The notes: a model not told the origin generated them from the sequence alone. Positions 1 through 8,128 are shown, counted from the stretch's first letter. The stretch is DNA of 64,000 nucleotides from Nitrospinota bacterium (GCA_035528715.1 DATKYB010000054.1:1-64000), one strand, 5' to 3'. Program-made: numbers and translations.

Positions 1-143
1 CTCAACCACTAACGTAATAACTCGGTGTGGCTTCGGCGGCTTGCCGAGCCTTCACCCGGAAACGCAGGCAAAAAGGCAGAATTTTGACTATGGGCATCGA
101 TTTTAAAACTGGTATCAAAAAATAAATCGCTTTTCAATTTCTG

Positions 144-171
144 TTGTAGATTATTTTGAATTTGATATAAT
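144..171 (+). promoter_or_regulatory. Candidate sigma-70 promoter for the XRE gene
   Basis: TTGTAG at 144-149 and a perfect TATAAT at 166-171 are separated by 16 nt. Transcription would start near 178, so the in-frame ATG at 177 could not be the working start and the ATG at 237 is favoured. The -35 box is weak. Confidence 0.5.
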
Positions 172-236
172 ATTAGATGCCAAAAAGGTTATTTTATATA
201 TGTTACCAAATATTGGAAATAATATCAAGGATTAAT

Positions 237-452
237 ATGATCGGTGATAATGTAAAGAAATTTCGAAATAAAAAAGGTCTTACACAAGACCGTCTTGCAA
301 GAAAAGCCGATATTCCCTACACTACTTTTACAAAGTCAGAATCCAACATTGTTAAGAAACCTTCTGTTCAGACAGTGGCGAAAATCGCCAAAGCGTTAGA
401 TGTTGGCATGGAGGAATTAATAAGACAAACTCTAGGCAAATGCAAAATTTAG
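237..452 (+). CDS. XRE-family helix-turn-helix regulator (71 aa)
   Basis: Small DNA-binding protein consisting almost only of a Cro/C1-type HTH domain. The N-terminal GDNVKKFRNKKGLTQDRLA leads into the first two helices, and KPSVQTVAKIAKALDV is the typical end of the five-helix fold. The frame is open from an ATG at 177, but the ATG at 237 has an AAGG 6 nt upstream, lies downstream of a TATAAT box, and fits the family's usual start. There is no effector or multimerisation domain, so the target is unknown; autoregulation is common in such proteins but nothing here proves it. No partner toxin or prophage gene is visible next to it. Confidence 0.75.
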   Translation: MIGDNVKKFRNKKGLTQDRLARKADIPYTTFTKSESNIVKKPSVQTVAKIAKALDVGMEELIRQTLGKCKI

Positions 453-612
453 CAAAGATTTACAGCGATCCGAAAGAAAAATCGCCAGGACTACGAAAAA
501 TTTGAAGAAACTAGAGGGACATGGGAAATGAATAAAAATAAGTACGGACTATTTAAAATTTTGACAGTAAAACGAAAATATTTGCTTAGGCGACATAAAT
601 TAAAACAAAGAT

Positions 613-1584
613 ATGGATAATAAAAGCCTTTACGACAAAGAAACGGCCATAAAATTTTATGGAGACAGATATTCGCAAGGATATATGGATGAGTGGCCAG
701 TTGAAAAAAAGCAAAGGGTATTTGAAATAATAAAGAATTTGCCTTTACCACCGATAGGGGATGCCTTAGATTTTGGTTGTGGAAATGGAGTTTTTACAGA
801 AACTATAAAGCAAGCTCTTCCCAATTGGAATGTTTACGGTTGCGATATTAGCAAAGTTGCTATTAAAAACGCTACCAAAAGATTTCCTAATTGCAATTTT
901 TTTATATCAAATAGTAATACTGTAAGTAATAGAAAATTTGATTTTTTATTTTCACACCATGTATTAGAACACGTATTTGACATAAGAAAAGCTATTGATG
1001 AAATGAACAATTATATAAAACAAAATTCATTTATGTTACATATATTACCTTGTGGCAATAAAAACAGTTTTGAATATAATGTTTGCAAAATGCGAAAAGA
1101 TAGCATTAAATATGATATGGAAGGAAGATTTTTTTTTGAGGATGAGGGACATGTAAGAAGGCTCACTACAAATCAGTTAACCGAATATCTTGAAAAATAT
1201 TCTTTTAAAATATTAAAAGATTATTACAGCAATCAATATTATGGTGCTATTAAGTGGATTAGTAGATGTGATAAAAATTTTATCTTTAATTTCGCTAACC
1301 CGTCAATGGCATTAAATGCTGGTTATTCGAAAGAATTAAAAAAGATAAAAATAAAATTACTTTTCGTGCATTTTTGCAATAATATAAGCTGTTCGGAATT
1401 TAGAAATCATTTGAGAAATACTTACTATGGAGGTAGGCAAATTATAATGGCAATCATCAAAATATGTTTCTACCCATTGGCAAGAGCTATATCATTTTAT
1501 TATGATAATAAAGCAAATCAGGAATGGAAAGAACAAAAAGAGAAAAAGAATGGTAGTGAAATGTATGTTTTTTACAGGAGGTAA
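613..1584 (+). CDS. Class I SAM-dependent methyltransferase (323 aa)
   Basis: The Rossmann motif I, ALDFGCGNGVF at about residues 51-61, and a post-I acidic VYGCDIS define a class I SAM methyltransferase. HHVLEHVFDI at about 115-124 fits the UbiG/Methyltransf_11-25 group. The C-terminal half (from about residue 200) is rich in basic and aromatic residues and shows no domain I recognise, so the substrate is unknown. Proteins of this shape often act on surface polysaccharide or lipid, but that is inference. The gene is strikingly AT-rich, more than the housekeeping genes further on, which suggests acquired DNA. No good ribosome-binding site precedes the ATG. A strong terminator follows at 1702-1736. 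Confidence 0.75.
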   Translation: MDNKSLYDKETAIKFYGDRYSQGYMDEWPVEKKQRVFEIIKNLPLPPIGDALDFGCGNGVFTETIKQALPNWNVYGCDISKVAIKNATKRFPNCNFFISNSNTVSNRKFDFLFSHHVLEHVFDIRKAIDEMNNYIKQNSFMLHILPCGNKNSFEYNVCKMRKDSIKYDMEGRFFFEDEGHVRRLTTNQLTEYLEKYSFKILKDYYSNQYYGAIKWISRCDKNFIFNFANPSMALNAGYSKELKKIKIKLLFVHFCNNISCSEFRNHLRNTYYGGRQIIMAIIKICFYPLARAISFYYDNKANQEWKEQKEKKNGSEMYVFYRR

Positions 1585-1701
1585 AGAAAAAAATACATCT
1601 TTTTAGTATTGTATATATGACAATGCAGGCAGAAGAAAAGTTGCACGGCATATAATATTTTTCCATTAAACAAGAATTTTTGAAAAGCCACTTATTTTTA
1701 A

Positions 1702-1736
1702 CCCTCTGCAAATAAATAGATTGCAGAGGGTTTTTT
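1702..1736 (+). terminator. Rho-independent terminator after the methyltransferase
   Basis: A perfect 10-bp stem (CCCTCTGCAA with TTGCAGAGGG), a 9-nt loop and a run of six T. It ends the transcript of the gene at 613-1584. Confidence 0.9.
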
Positions 1737-1797
1737 ATTATAATATAATACTTCGGTTTTGACCTTAGTCGTCCAAAAAGGGCCGATATAATATATG

Positions 1798-1833
1798 AGA
1801 AAACCCTTTGGCGACTTTGTCATAGGGTTTTCT
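1798..1833 (+). repeat. 36-nt hairpin repeat, copy 1 (terminator-like)
   Basis: The outer ten bases, AGAAAACCCT, pair perfectly with AGGGTTTTCT. The 36-nt unit matches a second copy at 3639-3674 in 29 of 36 positions by my own alignment, with differences concentrated in the loop. The two copies flank pruA. It may act as a bidirectional terminator or be a member of a dispersed repeat family. The stretch 1585-1919 otherwise holds only the terminator at 1702-1736 and the pruA leader. Confidence 0.7.
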
Positions 1834-1919
1834 GTATGTTTATATACTTGAATCCAGCGAGAATCTATGTCTGGAACTTATTAATCGATGCCTAAATGGC
1901 AATAAAGGGAGGAGATAAG

Positions 1920-3551
1920 ATGTTCAATGGTATCTTTCATATCCGAAAGCCTCAAAATGAACCTGTGCTTAGCTACGCCCCTAGCAGCAAAGAACGTAGC
2001 GAACTAAAAGCCAAGCTCAAGGAGATGCTTGAAAATCCGGTCGAAGTCCCCTGTATCATTGGTGGAAAGGAAGTATTAACAGGCGACCTTGTCGAAATGA
2101 GAACACCTCATAACCACAACCAGATTCTTGGTCGCTATCATCGCGCCAGTGCCAAGCAGGCCGAGATGGCAATTGCCGCTGCAAACGAGGCGAAGTATGC
2201 ATGGAGTGAGATGCAGTGGTCTTCACGGGCAACCGTATTGCTCAAAGCCGCAGAGCTTCTGGCTGACAAGTACCGTCAGACTCTCAATGCGGCAACTATG
2301 CTCTGCATGAGCAAAACATGCCACCAAGCGGAGATCGATTCTGCATGCGAGCTGATCGATTTCTGGCGCTTCAATCCCTACTTCATGACAGAGATCTACG
2401 ATGACCAGCCGATTTCCACAAAGGAGGTCCTAAACTACATGGAACACCGCCCACTTGAGGGTTTTGTATTCGCGGTCTCCCCTTTCAACTTTACATCGAT
2501 TGCAGGTAACCTCCCTACCTCACCGGCTCTTATGGGAAATGCTGTTGTCTGGAAGCCATCATCAGCGGCAGTACTCCCAGCGTATTATATCATGAAGGTG
2601 CTGAAAGAGGCCGGAATGCCCGATGGCATTATTAATTTGATTCCCGGACCAGGCCCGGTTATCGGCCCGCCCGTGCTCAACCATCTAGACCTTGGTGGTG
2701 TTCATTTCACTGGTTCGACCTATGTATTTTCGACCATCTGGCTGGCCATTGGCTCTGATATACGTAAATACTACTCCTATCCTCGGATTGTTGGAGAGAC
2801 AGGCGGCAAGGACTTTATTTTTGCTCACACCTCTGCCAACGTGGACGCCCTTGTCACTGGCATTGTACGCGGAGCCTTTGAGTATCAGGGCCAGAAGTGC
2901 TCGGCTGCCAGCCGAATTTATATCCCTGCCAGTATCTGGCCCAAAGTCAAGGAGCGGCTGCTCGATGAGGTTGCAACGATAAAGGTTGGGGACGTCTGCG
3001 ACTTCAGCAACTTCATGAATGCTGTAATCAACAGGAAGGCCTTTAAGAAAATCTCCGAGTATATAGAATTTGCAAAAAACGATCCTAACTTGGAGATACT
3101 CTGCGGTGGGACTTGCGACGACAATTTGGGATACTTTATCCAGCCGACAGTTGTAGAAAGCAAAGACCCTCGCTCAAAACTGATGTGCGAGGAGATTTTT
3201 GGTCCGGTCATAACTGTCTACGTTTATCCAGATAAGCAATACGAAAAGATGCTTGAGCTTTGTGACAAGACCAGTCCTTATGCTCTTACAGGCGGCATCT
3301 ATGCACAGGATAGATTCGCTATTGTGACGGCTGTCAAGGCGCTTAGAAACGCTGCGGGCAACTTCTATATCAATGACAAGCCAACCGGAGCTGTTGTTGG
3401 GCAGCAGCCTTTTGGCGGAGCGCGCGCCTCAGGCACCAACGATAAGGCTGGGAGCTGGTTGAATCTCGAACGCTGGATCTCCACTCGTGCCATTAAAGAG
3501 ACCTTTATACCACCGACTGACTACCGTTATCCGTTTATGGAAGAAAAGTAA
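1920..3551 (+). CDS. pruA: 1-pyrroline-5-carboxylate (glutamate semialdehyde) dehydrogenase
   Basis: NAD-dependent oxidation of L-glutamate gamma-semialdehyde to glutamate, the second step of proline breakdown. The 543-aa protein is an aldehyde dehydrogenase of the stand-alone ALDH4 type. It has the cofactor-site FVFAVSPFNFTSIAG, the catalytic Glu in GETGGKDF and the nucleophile Cys in GQKCSAASR, and it ends in the family-typical FGGARASGTNDK. The frame opens at an ATG at 1896, but the ATG at 1920 has GGGAGGAG at ideal spacing and matches the family N-terminus (MFNGIFHIR). No proline dehydrogenase is adjacent. Base composition is clearly more GC-rich than its neighbours, and the gene sits between two hairpin repeats, which suggests transfer. 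Confidence 0.93.
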   Translation: MFNGIFHIRKPQNEPVLSYAPSSKERSELKAKLKEMLENPVEVPCIIGGKEVLTGDLVEMRTPHNHNQILGRYHRASAKQAEMAIAAANEAKYAWSEMQWSSRATVLLKAAELLADKYRQTLNAATMLCMSKTCHQAEIDSACELIDFWRFNPYFMTEIYDDQPISTKEVLNYMEHRPLEGFVFAVSPFNFTSIAGNLPTSPALMGNAVVWKPSSAAVLPAYYIMKVLKEAGMPDGIINLIPGPGPVIGPPVLNHLDLGGVHFTGSTYVFSTIWLAIGSDIRKYYSYPRIVGETGGKDFIFAHTSANVDALVTGIVRGAFEYQGQKCSAASRIYIPASIWPKVKERLLDEVATIKVGDVCDFSNFMNAVINRKAFKKISEYIEFAKNDPNLEILCGGTCDDNLGYFIQPTVVESKDPRSKLMCEEIFGPVITVYVYPDKQYEKMLELCDKTSPYALTGGIYAQDRFAIVTAVKALRNAAGNFYINDKPTGAVVGQQPFGGARASGTNDKAGSWLNLERWISTRAIKETFIPPTDYRYPFMEEK

Positions 3552-3638
3552 TACTAGGAACTCGTCTTGATTAGCAATCAAAGAGGTAAGATTTAGAGTT
3601 AAAATTATATTTTATATTTATTTGGGTCGCCATAAAAG

Positions 3639-3678
3639 AGAAAACCCTTTGCCAGTCATGTCAAAGGGTTTTCTTTTA
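3639..3678 (+). terminator. Terminator after pruA; copy 2 of the 36-nt hairpin repeat
   Basis: GAAAACCCTTTG (3640-3651) pairs perfectly with CAAAGGGTTTTC (3662-3673) around a 10-nt loop, followed by TTTTAT. It is nearly the same element as the one at 1798-1833. A weaker hairpin without a T-run lies just after the pruA stop, near 3565-3583. Confidence 0.8.
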
Positions 3679-3758
3679 TAGAAAAATTAGTAGCTCAAGA
3701 GGCATTGTTTGAATGATGAAATCTTTGAGATAATATTAATTATAAATAGGGGGTTAGG

Positions 3759-3926
3759 ATGAAAGAAATAACAAAAGAGGATGGAAAACGTTATTTTACA
3801 TGTGAAGAATGTGGTCTTTTATATAATAAAAAGGAATGGGCTTTGAAGTGCGAGGCATGGTGCTCGACTCATGATAGCTGAAATTTGGCTATCACGCAGT
3901 ATGCGGTGAAACCAAACATAAAGTAA
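3759..3926 (+). CDS. Small cysteine-rich zinc-ribbon-like protein with in-frame TGA; candidate selenoprotein
   Basis: The ATG at 3759 follows a GGGGG ribosome site. Forty codons give a C-x2-C (CEECG, about residues 15-18) and a C-x3-C (KCEAWC, about 31-35), then TGA at 3879-3881. The same frame stays open for 14 more codons (NLAITQYAVKPNIK) to TAA at 3924. From memory, homologues of this small family run HxSCNLEI at this point, so the TGA sits where a conserved cysteine is expected. A hairpin resembling a bacterial SECIS element starts 2 nt after the TGA. If TGA is read as selenocysteine the product is 55 aa; if not, it is a 40-aa truncated form. Function is unknown; the cysteines suggest metal or redox chemistry. 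TGA is an ordinary stop elsewhere in this window (8895-8897, 20274-20276), so a changed genetic code is not the explanation. Confidence 0.6.
3884..3916 (+). promoter_or_regulatory. SECIS-like hairpin just after the in-frame TGA
   Basis: TTTGG (3884-3888) pairs with CCAAA (3912-3916). After a small internal loop, TCACGC (3892-3897) pairs with GC-GTGA (3903-3909) with one bulged G. The apical loop is AGTAT (3898-3902), with G second. The loop begins 16 nt after the TGA. From memory, the bacterial SECIS model requires a G in the first two loop positions and a UGA-to-loop distance of about 16-37 nt; both hold, the second at its limit. Function is not proven. Confidence 0.5.
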
Positions 3927-3952
3927 AATTAAGGTTAGATTGTCTCTTTTAG

Positions 3953-4948
3953 TTATTTTTCAGTAATCGATTCTTCTATTTTTTGACCGAAATGTCGTCC
4001 GGCTTCTTCTACATAACCCAGAACTTCATCTCCAGGTTTCAAGTTAACAACTGAGACCGCTTTTCCACCAGGTTTTGTTAATCTGATGGTTTCAGCATTC
4101 TGCATGATTAATGAAATAGGGCTGTTTTCGTATTCTGCTTTGATTAAAATCATAGGACGTTTTTCGATTTTTGCCCTGCCAAGATTAGTTGTATAGGTCG
4201 TGCCATCATGATTAACTATTAACAGTTCATCACCTGTTTCCAAATCGGTCAGATATTTGGTTTTATTATCAGGAAGTTTTAAGTAGGCATGGACAGCACT
4301 TGCATTTACCCTAAATGGCCTTGGCTCGCAGTAAGGTGTTTGTAAAGATTCTGAGTGAACTAATAAATATCCTGATGAAGTATCACCTACAAGCATGCCT
4401 GCTCCTTTACCCATATTTGTGGTTGTATCAATACAAACTCTGTCAGCGAGGCCCAACTGTTTTATTTCTACAATTTTTGCTTTGATTAAATTGATTTTTT
4501 CTGAGGTTTGAAAAACCACTTTTGACACTTTCTTTAATTCATTTATGTTTCTTGTCTTTAAAACAACGCCGGCAACACCCTTTTCTAAAATATTTAATGC
4601 TATCTCTGCTTCTTTTGAATTTTTGACATAACAATAAACGTTTTCTGGATTTGATGCTATCAGGTCTTCTAAGGGGATAATTTTCCAATCTGAAATTTTA
4701 GCAATCATTGGCACCTTTTTTACTTTGTCCATCGCTTTTTTTTCATCTTCTTTATTATTGATCTCCTGGACTAAAATATCTTTGCCCAATCTGATGTCAC
4801 CCTTTTGAGAAATGACTTTTATCAACCCCAATTTTTTTATCTTTTTGACATCTGTGTCATTGCAAAGGAGTGCATCTGCACCGGATTCTATTGCAGTTGT
4901 GACAATCTTTTTATCATAATCAGTTACATCGACATAAAATTTCTTCAT
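3953..4948 (-). CDS. 3-dehydroquinate synthase II (AroB')
   Basis: Archaeal-type 3-dehydroquinate synthase: NAD-dependent oxidative deamination and cyclisation of 2-amino-3,7-dideoxy-D-threo-hept-6-ulosonate (ADH) to 3-dehydroquinate, feeding the shikimate pathway. The 331-aa length and motifs such as GKGAGMLVGDTSSGYLLVHS, YCEPRPFRVNA and HAYL fit the DHQS-II family and not the classical AroB. It lies 3 nt downstream of the ADH synthase gene (4952-5746), so the two are one operon and catalyse consecutive steps. From memory, this pair replaces DAHP synthase plus AroB in most euryarchaea and in some bacteria such as Desulfovibrio. No other aro gene is in the window. Confidence 0.88.
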   Translation of the reverse strand: MKKFYVDVTDYDKKIVTTAIESGADALLCNDTDVKKIKKLGLIKVISQKGDIRLGKDILVQEINNKEDEKKAMDKVKKVPMIAKISDWKIIPLEDLIASNPENVYCYVKNSKEAEIALNILEKGVAGVVLKTRNINELKKVSKVVFQTSEKINLIKAKIVEIKQLGLADRVCIDTTTNMGKGAGMLVGDTSSGYLLVHSESLQTPYCEPRPFRVNASAVHAYLKLPDNKTKYLTDLETGDELLIVNHDGTTYTTNLGRAKIEKRPMILIKAEYENSPISLIMQNAETIRLTKPGGKAVSVVNLKPGDEVLGYVEEAGRHFGQKIEESITEK

Positions 4949-4951
4949 CGC

Positions 4952-5746
4952 TTATCTCTTTTTAAGTAGCTCTAAGGCTTCTTTGGCACTTATTCCTTTA
5001 TGAACCATCTCGCAGGCTGCTTTTACAAATTTCACTGGGTCTTCATGCTGAAAAGCATTTCTCCCCATTGATAACCCAGCAGCCCCTGCCTTCATTGCAC
5101 CCTCAATCATCTTCAGAGTCTCTTCATCTGACAATTTCGAACCCCCTGCTATGACAACGGGTACGGGGCAGCCTTCGACAACCTCCTTAAAGGTTTCAGG
5201 ACTGCCTGTATAAGGACATTTAATAATGTCTGCACCCAATTCCACACCAACACGTGCAACATGTTTTACAGCATCAACATCATTTTCATTCTGAATCTTC
5301 TTGCCTCTGGGATACATCATGGCAAGCAAAGGCATACCCCATTCCATGCATTCAATAGAAACCTTACCAAGATCTCTTAGCATCCGGGCTTCGTCCTCTG
5401 CTCCAATATTGATATGTACAGAAACAGCATCAGCGCCCATCTTTATAGCTCGCTGTACATTATTGACAAGAACTTTATAATTAGGGTCTGGCCCCAGAGA
5501 CGTTGATGCAGACAGGTGAAGTATCAGCCCAATATCTTTACCTGTGCCTCTGTGACCATGTAACGCCATTCCTACATGTAAGACTACTGCATTCACACCG
5601 CCTTCAGCTATCAAATTGATAGTTTTTGGCATATCAATAAGACCTTTTATCGGACCAACGGTAACGCCATGGTCCATTGGAACAATTACGATTTTCTTGG
5701 TATTCCGGTTTATGATTCTTTCAAGTCTTATTAATTTTCCAATCAT
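4952..5746 (-). CDS. 2-amino-3,7-dideoxy-D-threo-hept-6-ulosonate synthase (AroA')
   Basis: Class I (Schiff-base) aldolase of the DeoC/LacD-FBA I superfamily that makes the ADH precursor of 3-dehydroquinate in the archaeal-type route. The 264-aa barrel shows the N-terminal [15 protein letters not shown], the [12 protein letters not shown] segment with the Schiff-base lysine, and [10 protein letters not shown] and [12 protein letters not shown] phosphate-binding loops. A plain class I fructose-bisphosphate aldolase is the main alternative, but tight coupling to DHQS-II downstream strongly favours the AroA' role. It is divergent from the VOC gene at 5987. Confidence 0.85.
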   Translation of the reverse strand: MIGKLIRLERIINRNTKKIVIVPMDHGVTVGPIKGLIDMPKTINLIAEGGVNAVVLHVGMALHGHRGTGKDIGLILHLSASTSLGPDPNYKVLVNNVQRAIKMGADAVSVHINIGAEDEARMLRDLGKVSIECMEWGMPLLAMMYPRGKKIQNENDVDAVKHVARVGVELGADIIKCPYTGSPETFKEVVEGCPVPVVIAGGSKLSDEETLKMIEGAMKAGAAGLSMGRNAFQHEDPVKFVKAACEMVHKGISAKEALELLKKR

Positions 5747-5800
5747 TTTATTACCTCCATTTTACTTAAAAATATTTATTAGAACTACTCTCATATTGTT

Positions 5801-5838
5801 ATAATCTTATAGAAATTTTAATCTTAAAATAAGATTAT
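5801..5838. promoter_or_regulatory. Inverted repeat in the divergent aroA'/VOC intergenic region
   Basis: ATAATCTTAT (5801-5810) is the exact reverse complement of ATAAGATTAT (5829-5838), and a shorter AATCTTA/TAAGATT pair is nested inside. It lies 55-92 bp upstream of the aroA' start. It could be an operator or leader hairpin, though AT-only symmetry in an AT-rich genome may be chance. Confidence 0.3.
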
Positions 5839-5986
5839 GATAAATTTTAGTGGAACGCAAGTCAAATAAATTTTGCTAATTGAATTTTTTTAAAAGAGAT
5901 ATTAGATTAATATAAAATTTTATAAAAAAGTTTGTTCATATAAAGAAATCATATTAACTTAACCTTAAAAGAAAGGAGGGTTTGTT

Positions 5987-6574
5987 ATGATTAAATTTAA
6001 TGGAATCAATCATCTGGCTATGGTTACTGGAGATATGGATAAGACGATTCGATTTTGGAGGGACTTGCTGGGTATGCGCCTGGTGGCTGGTCTTGGAAAA
6101 CGCGGATATAGGCATTACTTTTTTGAAATCTCTGAAAATGATCTCATTGCATTTTTTGAATGGCCAGGCATAGAACCTGTGGAGCCTAAGGATCACGGAC
6201 GACCAGTTACTGGTCCATTTATTTTCGATCACATCTCCTTTGGAGTAGAAACCGAGGAGGAACTCTGGCAGCTAAAGGATAATCTATCAACTGCTGGTTT
6301 TGAGGTATCAAACATGATCGATCACGGATTCATCCACTCCATCTATGCCCACGATCCTAATGGTATCCCCATTGAGTTCAGCTGGAATGTTGAAGGCATC
6401 AATATCCGAAAGACGCCTAGGATGGTGGATGACCAACCCTCCAACGTCACTCAAGAAGGTTCAGAGCCTCAATTAAAAAAATGGCCAAAAGTCAAAATAC
6501 CTACACCTCCAGAAAAGCGAACTGTATATCCTGGAGCTGGAAGTGAACTCTTCCATGGAGTTAAAAAGTCTTAA
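5987..6574 (+). CDS. VOC (glyoxalase/dioxygenase-fold) family protein
   Basis: Vicinal-oxygen-chelate fold protein of 195 aa. The start motif INHLAMVTGDMDKTIRFWRD with its first metal-ligand His (about residue 8) and FDHISFGVE (about residues 75-83) are typical of glyoxalase and extradiol-dioxygenase relatives. IYAHDPNGIPIEFSW carries the usual C-terminal Glu ligand. Substrate cannot be told from the sequence. The last 50 residues (proline- and lysine-rich) are an extension beyond the core domain. A strong AAAGGAGGG site precedes the ATG. It converges on the next gene with a 7-bp gap. I infer a single-domain metalloenzyme. Confidence 0.8.
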   Translation: MIKFNGINHLAMVTGDMDKTIRFWRDLLGMRLVAGLGKRGYRHYFFEISENDLIAFFEWPGIEPVEPKDHGRPVTGPFIFDHISFGVETEEELWQLKDNLSTAGFEVSNMIDHGFIHSIYAHDPNGIPIEFSWNVEGINIRKTPRMVDDQPSNVTQEGSEPQLKKWPKVKIPTPPEKRTVYPGAGSELFHGVKKS

Positions 6575-6581
6575 TAAGAAA

Positions 6582-7342
6582 TTACCTTTCAGCTACAATC
6601 CATAGAAAATCTCTAAATGGAGGGGAGACAAATAGCAGTGGGGAAATGAGAAATTTCGAAAAAACCTTTTTTGGATTATCTTTCCAACAATTACCCTCCC
6701 TGATAAATCCTGAGGATTGTATTTTAAATCCCGTTTGAGAAACAAGCTCTCTTAATTCCTTCATGGTGTACAATCTATTATGTCGGTAAAAGAAACTCAT
6801 CCCTTTGTAGTAAATGGGCTCTTGATAATATGAATCCAAATCAGGATAGAGGTTATAACCTAACAATAGTTTAAAAAGATTAATCAAGCGAAGAGCATTA
6901 GGAGTTGTGATAATTAATCTTCCACCCTTTTTTAAAACTCTTTTTATTTTTCTTAAAGGAATAAGGGGGGAATAGTTGAAGTGCTCTACAATTTCTCCAA
7001 GAAAAACCACATCAAAAACCTCTTCTCCAAAAGGCAAATTATCAATTTCAATATTCAATTGGAAGAAAGGCACCCCCATCTCTTTACAGTGAATTTTGGG
7101 TATATCTCCATAAAAAAATCTACCCCAAAAACCTTAAAGCCATGAATCTTAAGAAATTTTGTTTGATAACAGAAACCGCAACCTATATCCAGAATTTTAG
7201 ATGAGGAAGATAAAGGTAATGCAAGCTCTATCATTTTAAGGTATCTTTTTTTATTTTGCTCGAGATGTAGAAAATTAAAATTTTCTCCTTCTAATTCTAA
7301 ATAAGCTTGTTTTAATTTTTGAGAGAGTAAATTCTTTTTCAT
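6582..7342 (-). pseudogene. SAM methyltransferase, frameshifted in a T7 run
   Basis: Two overlapping frames together make one class I methyltransferase. The upstream frame (7342 to 7055) carries KILDIGCGFCYQTKFL (motif I). The downstream frame (to 6582) carries DVVFLGEIVEHF and LKKGGRLIITTPNALR. They join if the homopolymer at 7112-7118 (A7 on the + strand) had one more base: the reading would run DFFYGDIPKIHCKEMGVPFF, giving an intact protein of about 253 aa. The break may be a sequencing error, a recent mutation, or a slippage site. The substrate is unknown. The TPR gene lies 6 bp upstream in the same direction, so the two are probably co-transcribed. Confidence 0.75.
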
Positions 7343-7348
7343 AATCCG

Positions 7349-7801
7349 TTACCATTGAATACCTTCTGATTTTAAATAATCCTGTGCTGAATGAAGGCCC
7401 AACTTAGCAGCAATTTTTAAATCTTTGATCGCCCGCTTTTGATTTCCAAGTCTTTGATAAACAAATCCCCGACTAACATAAGCCACCGTATCTCTTGGAT
7501 TGAGTTTTATGACCTTATCATAATCTTCGATGGCCTGCTGTAGTTTGCCAAGCCTTGCATAAGCTGCTCCTCGATCACTATACGCCACTGCATTCTTCGG
7601 ATTGAGCTCTATGGCCTTATTGCAGTCGATGATGACGTTTTGATGTTTACCAAGTCTTCCATAGGCAAGCCCTCGACCAATATAAGCATCTTCAAATTTG
7701 GGGTTCAGTTCTATGGCCTTGGTAAAGGCATCTATTGCCTCTTCGTATTTGACAGAATCTATAAACTTATGTCCCTTCTTAAACCAAGCCATTGAATCCA
7801 T
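7349..7801 (-). CDS. Tetratricopeptide-repeat protein (150 aa)
   Basis: Four consecutive 34-residue TPR units with the canonical pattern: AWFKKGHKF, AYIGRGLAYGRLGKHQ, AYSDRGAAYARLGKLQQAIEDYDKVI and AYVSRGFVYQRLGNQKRAI. The last degenerates into a SEL1-like end (AAKLGLHSAQDYLK). The protein should be a protein-protein interaction scaffold with no catalytic part; no signal peptide is visible. A TTG at 7810 is in frame, but the ATG at 7801 has AAGAGA about 10 nt upstream and is the better start. It sits upstream of the frameshifted methyltransferase. Partner unknown. Confidence 0.8.
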   Translation of the reverse strand: MDSMAWFKKGHKFIDSVKYEEAIDAFTKAIELNPKFEDAYIGRGLAYGRLGKHQNVIIDCNKAIELNPKNAVAYSDRGAAYARLGKLQQAIEDYDKVIKLNPRDTVAYVSRGFVYQRLGNQKRAIKDLKIAAKLGLHSAQDYLKSEGIQW

Positions 7802-8128
7802 GGGGATCAATTCTCTTAAATTATTTAACTTATTATATTTTTTTAACCAAAAAGATTACCTTATTTACTCTCTTTATAACCAAATCTAATAATTTATTTT
7901 TAGCTTTTGAATGTTAAAAAAAATAAGAATAACAAGAATCTAAGCTAAAGTTTTCTGGATTATCAATTGAAAATTAAATCACAGTGCGAACCCAATTTAA
8001 CTACTTTTTACTAAAAATAAAGGATTTCGTCAATAATTCTATGCAATCTATGTAATAAATATAAGTGAATATAAGTGCTTTGACAAATTGTTCTCATTAA
8101 ACCATTATATTCTTCAAAACTATTCTCC

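Noticed and set aside
1-143. GC-richer left edge with a bulged 8-bp hairpin (about 27-48) and an open frame at 2-106
   Set aside because: The frame gives about 34 codons with no recognisable motif and no start; it may be the tail of a gene outside the window or an RNA edge, but nothing supports a call.
177-236. Upstream ATG extending the XRE protein by 20 residues
   Set aside because: It would start at or before the predicted transcription start and adds residues unlike the family; the ATG at 237 has a better ribosome site.
528-620. A 30-codon ORF overlapping the start of the methyltransferase
   Set aside because: Basic composition, no family resemblance and no conserved context; probably chance in AT-rich DNA, although it could act as a leader.
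3879-3881. TGA as a reassigned codon (genetic code change)
   Set aside because: TGA terminates several ordinary genes here (for example at 8895-8897 and 20274-20276), and Trp is encoded by TGG throughout.
5987-7342. Methylmalonyl-CoA epimerase or glyoxalase I call for the VOC protein
   Set aside because: Only general VOC motifs are visible; the C-terminal extension and neighbours do not support a specific substrate.
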